Origin: Bacillota bacterium
GTDB lineage: Bacteria; Bacillota; Clostridia; Christensenellales; SZUA-584
Length of the DNA: 64,000 bases
Direction of reading: 5' to 3'
Assembly (NCBI GenBank): GCA_023461435.1
Contig: JAEYLC010000005.1
Location: forward strand, 1-64,000
Both the position numbers and the translations under genes were made by a program. This document shows positions 26,387 to 34,136 of this stretch, one piece after another (the stretch's first letter is position 1; each line of letters opens with the position of its first letter). Below the pieces are notes generated by a model. The model worked only from the letters and a program-made list of their open reading frames with translations. It was not told the origin of the DNA and ran no database searches.

Positions 26387-27262
26387 ATGGAACTCAACAA
26401 AAAGCAGCTGTCGGCATTTGCGAAATCGCTGGGATTTGCCGATATACGGTTCGCAGGGGCGGACGATATGCGGGAACAAAAGGGGCTGGAGCAGCCGCGT
26501 GCGCTGCTGCGCAGCGCGGCGTGTATCGTGGTGCTTTTTGCGCCGTACCGTCCTGCGGCGTTGCCGCCCGAGCCGGGCAGCATGGCGCTTTCGGCGTATT
26601 ACATCGCGTCGAACAGGTCGTACCATTCGGCGCGCGCGGTGGCGGATTATATAAAGCAGCACGGCGCGCAGGCGCTGCATACCGACGGCGTCAGCGCAAA
26701 GGGCGCTGCGCTCAGAACAGGCGGTTTTTTGGGCGACAACGGGTTTTACTATCATCCGGAGTTTGGGTCTTACGTGTGCATACAAACCGTGCTGACCGAC
26801 GCGTTTGAGCCGGACGGCGCCTCTCAAGAAACGGACGGCTGCCTGCACTGCGGGACATGCGCGGCGGCATGTCCGTCGCAGGCCGTGGGCGGCATCGAGC
26901 GGTGCCTGCGGTATCATATGAACGGCCCGGTTCCCGAAGCGCTGCGCGGCGATGTGTATCAGCTGCTCGGATGTGAAAAATGCCAAAGCGCGTGCCCGCT
27001 TAACGACGCGGCATGCGGCGAGCCGGTCAGCTTCACGCTCGAGGCGCTGCTCAGGAACGACGCCACCAAAGCGCTGCGCGAGCTCGCGGGGCCGAACATG
27101 GCGCGGCGCGGGCGGGTGATTTCTCAGGCGGCGCTGTATGCGGCGGCCACGAAGCAGACGCAGATTGTGGACACATTAAGGCAGCTTGCGGAAAATGAGG
27201 ACGAGCCGATTGCCACGCATGCGCGCTGGGCGATCGATCAATTAAACGGAGAAAACACATGA
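26387..27262 (+). CDS. QueG-like 4Fe-4S double-cluster protein
   Basis: A 291-residue protein resembling epoxyqueuosine reductase QueG but shorter than the usual 350-380. Two ferredoxin-type clusters are seen: CLHCGTCAAACP followed by C, and CEKCQSACP. The N-terminal region has the short-form QueG features ARAVADYIKQHG and the KGAALRTGGFLGDNG turn. A C-terminal HEAT-like helix pair may be present. Whether it acts in queuosine synthesis is uncertain. It is coupled to ispE by ATGA. Confidence 0.8.
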   Translation: MELNKKQLSAFAKSLGFADIRFAGADDMREQKGLEQPRALLRSAACIVVLFAPYRPAALPPEPGSMALSAYYIASNRSYHSARAVADYIKQHGAQALHTDGVSAKGAALRTGGFLGDNGFYYHPEFGSYVCIQTVLTDAFEPDGASQETDGCLHCGTCAAACPSQAVGGIERCLRYHMNGPVPEALRGDVYQLLGCEKCQSACPLNDAACGEPVSFTLEALLRNDATKALRELAGPNMARRGRVISQAALYAAATKQTQIVDTLRQLAENEDEPIATHARWAIDQLNGENT

Positions 27263-28110
27263 TACGATTGAAAGCCTACGCCAAGCTCAACCTGTCTCTT
27301 GATATTACCGGCAAGCGCGGCGACGGGTATCATGAGCTGGATGGCATCATGCAGAGCATTTCGCTTTTTGATACGGTGGAGATCGAAAAAGCGGACGATA
27401 TCCGTGTGTCGATGGATATCGAAGGCGTGGACATGCGGTGCAACACAGCGTATAAAGCCGCGCTTGCTTTTCTGGAGCTAATGGGAACCGGCGGCGCATC
27501 CATCCATATACAAAAGCACATTCCGTCCGAGGCGGGGCTCGGCGGCGCGAGCGCGGACGCCGCGGCGGTGCTTGTTGGATTGAACAGGCTATACGGAGCG
27601 GGATTGAGCATTGAGGACCTGAGCGCTATGGGCGTCAAGGTGGGCGCCGATGTGCCGTTTGCGCTGACAGGCGGTACCGTAAGGGCGAAAGGCGTCGGCG
27701 AGCGGCTCACGCACATTGAGCCCGCAAAGCCGCTGCACTATGTGATCGTCAAGCCGCATGCGGGCGTATCCACGGCGGAGGCGTTCAGGCGGTATCAAAA
27801 ATCCGAGCCGCTTCGTATCAGTACGGTGGAATACGCGCTGGCCAAGGGCGATATCGAGCTGTTTCTGCGCTACGCAGGCAACGCGCTCGGCATGGCAGCC
27901 CTCAGTATTGCCCCGGAAATCATGACGGCGGCCAATGCGCTGATGGCGGCGGGCGCACCGCGCGCGCTGATGAGCGGCTCGGGCAGCACGATGTTCGCGC
28001 CGTTTGAGAGCCCGGAGCAAGCCAAGGAGGCCGCCGCGTGCGTCAAAGGGAATTTTGCCTATGTGGGCGCGGTGAGCGCCGTAAATACGGGGATCGAGGA
28101 AATCGTTTAA
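27259..28110 (+). CDS. ispE: 4-(CDP)-2-C-methyl-D-erythritol kinase
   Basis: A 283-residue GHMP kinase phosphorylating CDP-methylerythritol between the IspD and IspF steps. Motifs: AYAKLNLSLDITGKRGDGYH at the N-terminus, the phosphate-binding PSEAGLGGASADAAA, DVPFALTGG and the C-terminal LMSGSGSTMFAPF. ATG overlaps the QueG-like stop, and its own stop overlaps rsmG (TAATG). Confidence 0.97.
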   Translation: MIRLKAYAKLNLSLDITGKRGDGYHELDGIMQSISLFDTVEIEKADDIRVSMDIEGVDMRCNTAYKAALAFLELMGTGGASIHIQKHIPSEAGLGGASADAAAVLVGLNRLYGAGLSIEDLSAMGVKVGADVPFALTGGTVRAKGVGERLTHIEPAKPLHYVIVKPHAGVSTAEAFRRYQKSEPLRISTVEYALAKGDIELFLRYAGNALGMAALSIAPEIMTAANALMAAGAPRALMSGSGSTMFAPFESPEQAKEAAACVKGNFAYVGAVSAVNTGIEEIV

Positions 28111-28805
28111 TGACGCTGTTTAAAAAGATATTGGCTGAAAAGCTGGATGTGCTCAAGCTGAAGTATGACGACGCGGTAATAGATCATTGCGCCGCGTATT
28201 ATGAGCTCGTGGTGGAAGCAAATAAGTATCAAAATCTCACGCGCATCACCGACGAAGCGCAGGCGGCGGAGCAGCACTTTGCGGACGCGATGGCGCTTTG
28301 CGCCGCGCTCGAGCTGCCGCAGGGCTGCCGCGTGATTGATTTGGGATCGGGCGCGGGGTTTCCGGGCGTGCCGCTCAAGCTGCTGCGGCCGGATATCGAT
28401 ATGACGCTGCTCGACGCGTCGAATAAGAAGACGGATTTCATCAAAAGCGCGCTTGCGAAAGTGGATGTGCGGGCGGACGTGATCTGCGGCCGCGCCGAGG
28501 AGCTCGGCAGGGGGCCGATGCGCGAGCGCTTTGATGTGGCGGTGTCGCGCGCGGTCGCGCCGATGCCGATGCTTTTGGAGCTCGCGACGCCGGTGCTCAA
28601 GCTCTTCGGGACGCTCGCCGCGTGGAAGGGTGAAACGTTTGCGCAGGAAATGCAGGACGCCGCGTCGGCGCTTAATGCGCTCGCGTGCGGGCAGACCGGC
28701 AGCTTTGCCGTGGGGCGCGGCGCGATACTGCTGATACAAAAGCAAAAACCCACGCCGGAGGTGTACCCGCGCAGGTTTTCCAAGATCAAGAGCATGCCGC
28801 TGTAA
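28110..28805 (+). CDS. rsmG: 16S rRNA m7G527 methyltransferase
   Basis: A 231-residue SAM-dependent methyltransferase: VIDLGSGAGFPGVPLK is motif I, LLDASNKKTDFI motif II, FDVAVSRAVAPM the later core. It methylates G527 of 16S rRNA. ATG at 28110 overlaps the ispE stop by one base; the longer frame from 28038 lies inside ispE and is rejected. Convergent with the GNAT gene 4 bp beyond its stop. Confidence 0.95.
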   Translation: MTLFKKILAEKLDVLKLKYDDAVIDHCAAYYELVVEANKYQNLTRITDEAQAAEQHFADAMALCAALELPQGCRVIDLGSGAGFPGVPLKLLRPDIDMTLLDASNKKTDFIKSALAKVDVRADVICGRAEELGRGPMRERFDVAVSRAVAPMPMLLELATPVLKLFGTLAAWKGETFAQEMQDAASALNALACGQTGSFAVGRGAILLIQKQKPTPEVYPRRFSKIKSMPL

Positions 28806-28809
28806 TCGT

Positions 28810-29943
28810 TTACTCCTGATTATTCAGATCGATCTTATATGTTCTGTACGTACGGTAATGCCGCCCGCCCACGCGCTCCACGCTGCGGCGCGACGCGACA
28901 TTCGTTTCGTCGATGCACGACGCTTCGATATATTTGAGCTGCGTTTCCTGCCAGTCCTTATAGGCTTCATAATACATCGCGTAGTTGACGCCCATGTTGT
29001 GATACTCTTTATCCACCATCTGTACAAGGGCTCTCGCGCCCGTGATCCTGCGCTTGAAATAAAGATACTTGGCCCAGCCAAACGGCAGTATCTTTCCCTT
29101 CATGCGTTTAAGCACCTGATTGTAATCGGGCAGCGCCACCATGAAGCCGATGGGCTTGCCGCCCTTGCGCGCGATGTAGCAGTAGTGCCCGTCGTAAAAC
29201 TGCAGCAGGCTTTTGAACTCATCGATCACGGCCTCAAGCGACGGCGTCACAAGATAATCCCATTCTTCAGGCACGCTGTTGTCAAGAATCTCCTTGATCG
29301 CGGTCGCTTCATTCACGATATCCTTAGGGTTCAGCTTATCGACCCGGAAGCCGCCCTTCTTCTTCGCGTATTCCACCGCCTTTTCATGGCGCTTGATGTC
29401 AAAATCCTCTGGGTTAAAAAGATACGCGAAGTGATCGTCGTTTTTGGTAAAGCCGTAGCTTTCGACGAGCTTTGGATAATAATCCTTGGTGTGCGCGTTC
29501 AGCAGCACCGGCGGTCCGTCATCTCCCATCACCACGAAGCCCTTGCGGTCGTCTCCGTTCGAAGGAGACAGCGGTCCGATCACGCGCTCCATGCCCTTTT
29601 CGCTGAGCCATTGCAGCGACACGTCGAGCAGCGCCCGGCACGCCTGCGCGTCGTCCACACACTCGAACATCGAAAAGAATCCCTGTTTGAAGCCTCTCAC
29701 GCGGTTTAGTTCCTCATCAATACCCACCAGCACGCGGCCCACCGGCTTATGATCCTTATAGACCATGAAGAAAGCCTGATCACCGTTTTCAAAAAGCGGG
29801 TTGCCCTTGCCAAGAAGCACTTTTTTCGTGTCTGACTTGAGCGGCGCGACCCAGCTTGGGTCGTCCTTATAGAGCTTAAACTCAAGATTGATGAATTTTT
29901 TTAAATACCGCGACTTTTTCTCAAGCTTTTTGATTTCGTACAA
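28810..29943 (-). CDS. Large GNAT-fold protein
   Basis: A 377-residue protein with a duplicated acetyltransferase-like fold. The first half has FINLEFKLYKDDPSWVAP, FMVYKDHKPVGRVLVGID and VIGPLSPSNGDD; the second has YCYIARKGGKPIGFMVALPD and the C-terminal VASRRSVERVGGRHYRTYRT. Members are common in Clostridia and are sometimes misannotated as GTP cyclohydrolase. The start is TTG at 29943 with GGGGGAG upstream. Substrate unknown. Confidence 0.8.
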   Translation of the reverse strand: MYEIKKLEKKSRYLKKFINLEFKLYKDDPSWVAPLKSDTKKVLLGKGNPLFENGDQAFFMVYKDHKPVGRVLVGIDEELNRVRGFKQGFFSMFECVDDAQACRALLDVSLQWLSEKGMERVIGPLSPSNGDDRKGFVVMGDDGPPVLLNAHTKDYYPKLVESYGFTKNDDHFAYLFNPEDFDIKRHEKAVEYAKKKGGFRVDKLNPKDIVNEATAIKEILDNSVPEEWDYLVTPSLEAVIDEFKSLLQFYDGHYCYIARKGGKPIGFMVALPDYNQVLKRMKGKILPFGWAKYLYFKRRITGARALVQMVDKEYHNMGVNYAMYYEAYKDWQETQLKYIEASCIDETNVASRRSVERVGGRHYRTYRTYKIDLNNQE

Positions 29944-30203
29944 TTGATATCATCTCCCCCGGCTGCCCCAAAATATATGTATAAAATAATCATACACGAG
30001 AGCCTTCTTTTGTGACAATAACAAAATTATGAATATTGGCCTTTGAGGCGAAAAATCGGCGACTCGTTAGAGCAAATAACCAGTTTTATGCATAATATGA
30101 CCTTTACGCATTATTAACCTACGCTTTACTCTTTCGCGCAAGACGCCCGACGCCAGCCAAGGGATCATAAAATTATTATCGATAAAAAGCGAGGGAATCA
30201 GGC

Positions 30204-31547
30204 GTGAACGAGAAAAAGAAGATTCGGGCATGGTGTTTGTATGATTTTGGCAACTCGGCGTTTGCCACCACGATACTCGCGGCGGTGCTGCCTGTTTATT
30301 TTTCAAGCGTGATCTACACGGGAACCGATACGGCGGCGACCGCGATATGGGGCATCATCACGGCGGTGTCGATGGCGGTGATGGCCGTGATTTCGCCGAT
30401 ACTCGGCGCGATATCGGATAGCGCGAATTCAAAGAAAAAATTCTGGACGTTTTTTATGGGGCTCGGCTGCATCTCAACGGGGCTGCTTTTCCTGCCAAAC
30501 CAGGGCGACACGTTGCTGCTGAGCGTGATATTCGTGCTCGCCAATATCGGCTTTGCGGGCTCGATCACGTTTTACGACGCGTTTTTGCCGCATATTGTGA
30601 CGGCGGACCGCATGGACAAAACATCGTCCGCGGGCTACGCTTGGGGCTATATCGGCGGCGGGCTGCTGCTGATCGTCAATATGGTGATGATCATGAATCC
30701 GGGCCATGTGCTCGGCTCGGGTGACCCCAACATCGGCTACAAGGTCTCGTTCGTGAGCGTGGCGGTCTGGTGGTTCATTTTCTCCATACCGATGATGCGC
30801 CGCATCGGCGAGCCCGTCATCAGCGAGACGCCCAAAAAAGCGGGCGCCGCCGTGAAGGAGGGCTTTGCGCGTCTGAAAAACACGTTCTCGCATATCTGGC
30901 AGTATAAGGAGCTTTTCAAGTTTTTAATCGCGTTCTTCTTCTATATCGACGGCGTCGGCACCATCATCCGCATGGCGACGGTGTTCGCGAGCGACAAGCA
31001 GCTTGGGCTTACAAATACGCTCGAAGCCGCGACGGGCGGGCTTTTAACCATGTCGATGGTGATGGCGCTGGGGCTCTTGATCACACAGCTTGTGGCGTGG
31101 CCGATGGCATTTGTGCTCGGGCGCGCAGGGCAGAAATGGGGCGCGAAAAACACGCTTTACCTTTGCATCGTTTCATATATTCTGATTTCCGTGTTGGGCA
31201 CGTTCATGTTTGCGGACTGGAACTTCCTTGTGCTCGCGGCGCTTGTGGGCACGGTGCAGGGAGGTGTGCAGGCGCTTTCGCGCTCGCTGTTTGCCGCGAT
31301 GGTGCCCAGAGAGAAAACGGGCGAGTTCTTCGGGTTCTTCGGTATATTTGAAAAGTTCGCGTCGATTTTGGGGCCGCTGCTGATGTCGCTCGTGACGGTG
31401 CTCACGGGCAACGTGCGGCTCTCGGTGCTCGCCGTGATTCCGCTTTTCATCATCGGCATGGTGCTGCTGGTCAAGGTGAAAACGCCCGATACGCGGCTGA
31501 ATAAAGAGGGCGGTGTGATAGCCGGTGAGCTCGAGGGCAACCGGTAA
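30204..31547 (+). CDS. MFS transporter, UMF1/Atg22-like family
   Basis: A 447-residue permease with about 12 helices. The UMF1 family N-terminus KKIRAWCLYDFGNSAFATTI and the loop ISDSANSKKKFWTFF are clear. VGTVQGGVQALSRSLFAAMV lies in the second half. Some members export amino acids in eukaryotes; the bacterial substrate is unknown. The start is GTG at 30204 after GAGGG. Confidence 0.9.
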   Translation: MNEKKKIRAWCLYDFGNSAFATTILAAVLPVYFSSVIYTGTDTAATAIWGIITAVSMAVMAVISPILGAISDSANSKKKFWTFFMGLGCISTGLLFLPNQGDTLLLSVIFVLANIGFAGSITFYDAFLPHIVTADRMDKTSSAGYAWGYIGGGLLLIVNMVMIMNPGHVLGSGDPNIGYKVSFVSVAVWWFIFSIPMMRRIGEPVISETPKKAGAAVKEGFARLKNTFSHIWQYKELFKFLIAFFFYIDGVGTIIRMATVFASDKQLGLTNTLEAATGGLLTMSMVMALGLLITQLVAWPMAFVLGRAGQKWGAKNTLYLCIVSYILISVLGTFMFADWNFLVLAALVGTVQGGVQALSRSLFAAMVPREKTGEFFGFFGIFEKFASILGPLLMSLVTVLTGNVRLSVLAVIPLFIIGMVLLVKVKTPDTRLNKEGGVIAGELEGNR

Positions 31548-31561
31548 TCAGAGCAAATGAA

Positions 31562-31591
31562 AAGCCCGGTATGCAATGCGCATGCCGGGCT
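31562..31591 (-). terminator. Terminator of the blaI-M56 operon
   Basis: The 13-bp stem AAGCCCGGTATGC/GCATGCCGGGCTT (one G-T pair) with T-rich sequence (TTTTCATTTG) on the minus side, 10 bp past the stop at 31601. Convergent with the MFS gene and may serve both. Confidence 0.75.
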
Positions 31592-31600
31592 TGCCTTGGT

Positions 31601-34081
31601 TTAATAGCCTGTATTAAGATTCAGCACACTGCCGTCAATCGCATTGATGGTTAAAAAGCTGTCATGGGGCTGTGAGTAATACTCACCGCTGCGTTGTTCA
31701 TAATATTCTTTGATTTCATCAATATCCGCATCGCCTGGGATGAACGAAGCGTCCACAGCGTCAATATTGTAAGTATCTTTGGTAGAACCAAAGAAATTCC
31801 AGACAGGAACCAGCAAATACGTACTCAGGTCATCCTTTGATGCGACACGCCCCAATCCGAGTGTAATTTTCTCGATGCGGAAGGTTCGGTTGGCAACCAG
31901 CTTATCATCAACGACAGAGTTGTTAACATACATCTGCTCCGCAAATATCTTTTGAATCTGATCAAACGGCAGGAGTGGCGCGTTTTCAGTATCCTTCCCC
32001 AGCAGCTCGACAGGCGAATTCCATTGAAATTGCGCAACGCCTGAGTCATCCACGCAGACGAGGATTCTCTCAAAAGCCCAGGGCGGCCTGAAATCAGGCG
32101 GGTAATCGCCGTTTTTGACAGCGTCTGGATCAGATGACATGGCGCTTCCTCCTCTGCGTTCAAATATCGTTGGAATACCATCGACTGTTCGCGTGAAGTA
32201 GACCATATAGCATTGCGGGTTTTGGCTGACATCCTCGCCTTCACCTCCGCCGATGATTCCGCGTGAAACCGCTGCGACATCCATGCCCGTAACGCCAAGA
32301 TCAGCAATAAGCTGTTTGGCTTGGGCAATCGCATCGTCTTGCGTGATCGTTAATGTGACGGGTGCATCGTCGGGCAAACTCCATTCGTCAAAGCGATTGA
32401 ACGTGCCGTTCGAATCCGTATTGACAAACCTCGCAAAGCACATGAGAGAATTCAAAATATTTTCTCCATGATTCATTAGCCAAAGTGTGGCATTTTCCTT
32501 TTTCCCCAAATCCGCTTTGATATCCAGCCGCACTTCGCCATACTCATTGGGCTGCAGCAGTGTGGATGCCGTCTGATCGTCCGCCGTTTCGGGCGCTGTC
32601 AGTATCGCCTGCTCAATGAGATCAATGGTTTGCTGCAGATCTTCTTCGCTGTTGTCGTTGCTTTTTGGATCAATCTTCTTCTGTTCGAGCGTGGCTTTGG
32701 CTTCCACGAGCCTCTGTTCAAGCTCGGATTTTGTGAGCGGCTTGGCAGCGTTGTAGATCGTTGCATCCTTAAAAAGGAGACTGATAAGACGGTCGGCTTG
32801 CTCCTGAGAGAACTGTCCGGGTTTAATCCTCGTTACCGGATAAGCGTCCACATTAGGAAGGATGACCTGCGCGTCAATATCCAGCGTAATTTTACTTCCA
32901 TCCCGCTGCACAGTTTCCTGCCATGTCTCCGGCGCTTCATATTTAGCCGCTGGTGCGGGTGTCGCGCTCACTGCGGCCTCAAGAGCGCCTTCGTTTTTAT
33001 TGACGACAACAGGCGCTGCGGGCGTCGGCTGGCATGCCGTCGTGAAGCACGCGACAAACAGCAGCAGTGCAAGCAGCAAAGCCGCAATGCGCGCCGACAG
33101 CCCCGTGCGCTTTGTCATGAATATGCCTCTCACGCGTTTTTCCAGCGTTTTGCGTCCGTTTCCCGCGCTCATGCCGAGCGCGTAGAACGGCTTTGCGTCC
33201 CGACCCATATCGATCATCATGTGGATGTAGCGCGTGCGCTCCTGCGGTGCCATGCGGGCTGTGACGGCCGCGTCGCACGCCGTCTCCATGTCGGCCTGTA
33301 TGCGGCGCAAAGCAACCCAAACGACGGGGTTGAACCAATATACGCAGCGCAGCGCGAGCAGCAGCAGGCTTATGAGATGGTCTTTTCGCTTGAAATGCAT
33401 GAGCTCGTGACGGATGCCGAAATGCAGCGCTTCTTTGTCCTGCAGCGAGTGAACCGGCAGCAGCAGCGCCGGGCGCAGCGACGCGGACAGTGCGGGCGAG
33501 GCGAGCCAGCCCTGCACGGATACGCGGATATTGCGGCGGATACGCAGGGCTCTTTTTTCCGCACTCACCATATCCAATACGGATTCGGGCATATGCATGC
33601 CACCGCGCTTGATTCTGCGGCTGAGCCGCAGCCATTGTATGGCTGTGTACGTCAAAAATCCAAGCATGCCCGCCGCCCAAGCCATGACGATGATCATCTG
33701 CCAGTCGATCGGCTTTGAGGAAGCCGGTGATTGCGGGAAGGAGTTCGGAGTGGAAGCTGTTTGATCTGCCGTTTGAGACGGAATCACACTCTCGTCCGAT
33801 ACCGGCAATGCGGGAGAAGCAACGGAAGGAGTCTCGATATTATCGGATAATGCGGTTTCTTGTAATGCCGACGTTGGAACGGACTGCGGCACCGTGAATA
33901 AGTGCCAGCCGCTGTCGAGCGTAACAGGAACAATGAGACGCAGCAGCAGCAGCGTCCACACGGCGCAATTGAGCGCGGCGGAAATACGGCGGCGGAAGAG
34001 CCGCTGAAAAATGAGAATGGCTGCGAATATGATTGCGGAGAACAGCGTGATGTCGAGCAGCGCAGTGAGTATCGTTGTCAT
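31601..34081 (-). CDS. BlaR1-like M56 metalloprotease with lipoprotein-type sensor domain (copy A)
   Basis: An 826-residue protein. TM1 and TM2 at about 4-25 and 38-55, a Ser/Thr/Pro-rich outer loop (60-125), TM3 at about 127-150, then the cytoplasmic M56 domain with zinc site HELMH (225-229) and METACD (265-270). TM4 (331-349) ends in CFTTACQPTP, where Cys350 sits as in a lipobox. Residues 350-826 should lie outside and match the free lipoprotein at 40788 (for example FLTINAIDGS near the C-terminus). I recall this domain as DUF6034, unverified. No penicillin-binding or beta-lactamase domain is seen. Last gene of the operon, 55 bp after copy B, without its own promoter. Confidence 0.85.
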   Translation of the reverse strand: MTTILTALLDITLFSAIIFAAILIFQRLFRRRISAALNCAVWTLLLLRLIVPVTLDSGWHLFTVPQSVPTSALQETALSDNIETPSVASPALPVSDESVIPSQTADQTASTPNSFPQSPASSKPIDWQMIIVMAWAAGMLGFLTYTAIQWLRLSRRIKRGGMHMPESVLDMVSAEKRALRIRRNIRVSVQGWLASPALSASLRPALLLPVHSLQDKEALHFGIRHELMHFKRKDHLISLLLLALRCVYWFNPVVWVALRRIQADMETACDAAVTARMAPQERTRYIHMMIDMGRDAKPFYALGMSAGNGRKTLEKRVRGIFMTKRTGLSARIAALLLALLLFVACFTTACQPTPAAPVVVNKNEGALEAAVSATPAPAAKYEAPETWQETVQRDGSKITLDIDAQVILPNVDAYPVTRIKPGQFSQEQADRLISLLFKDATIYNAAKPLTKSELEQRLVEAKATLEQKKIDPKSNDNSEEDLQQTIDLIEQAILTAPETADDQTASTLLQPNEYGEVRLDIKADLGKKENATLWLMNHGENILNSLMCFARFVNTDSNGTFNRFDEWSLPDDAPVTLTITQDDAIAQAKQLIADLGVTGMDVAAVSRGIIGGGEGEDVSQNPQCYMVYFTRTVDGIPTIFERRGGSAMSSDPDAVKNGDYPPDFRPPWAFERILVCVDDSGVAQFQWNSPVELLGKDTENAPLLPFDQIQKIFAEQMYVNNSVVDDKLVANRTFRIEKITLGLGRVASKDDLSTYLLVPVWNFFGSTKDTYNIDAVDASFIPGDADIDEIKEYYEQRSGEYYSQPHDSFLTINAIDGSVLNLNTGY

Positions 34082-34136
34082 CTTTGTTCACCTTCTTTAG
34101 CGACCGGTGCGCTAAGCATGCACCGGATTCGAATTC

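Noticed and set aside
32630..33718. 362-codon open frame on the plus strand
   Set aside because: Antisense shadow of M56 copy A.
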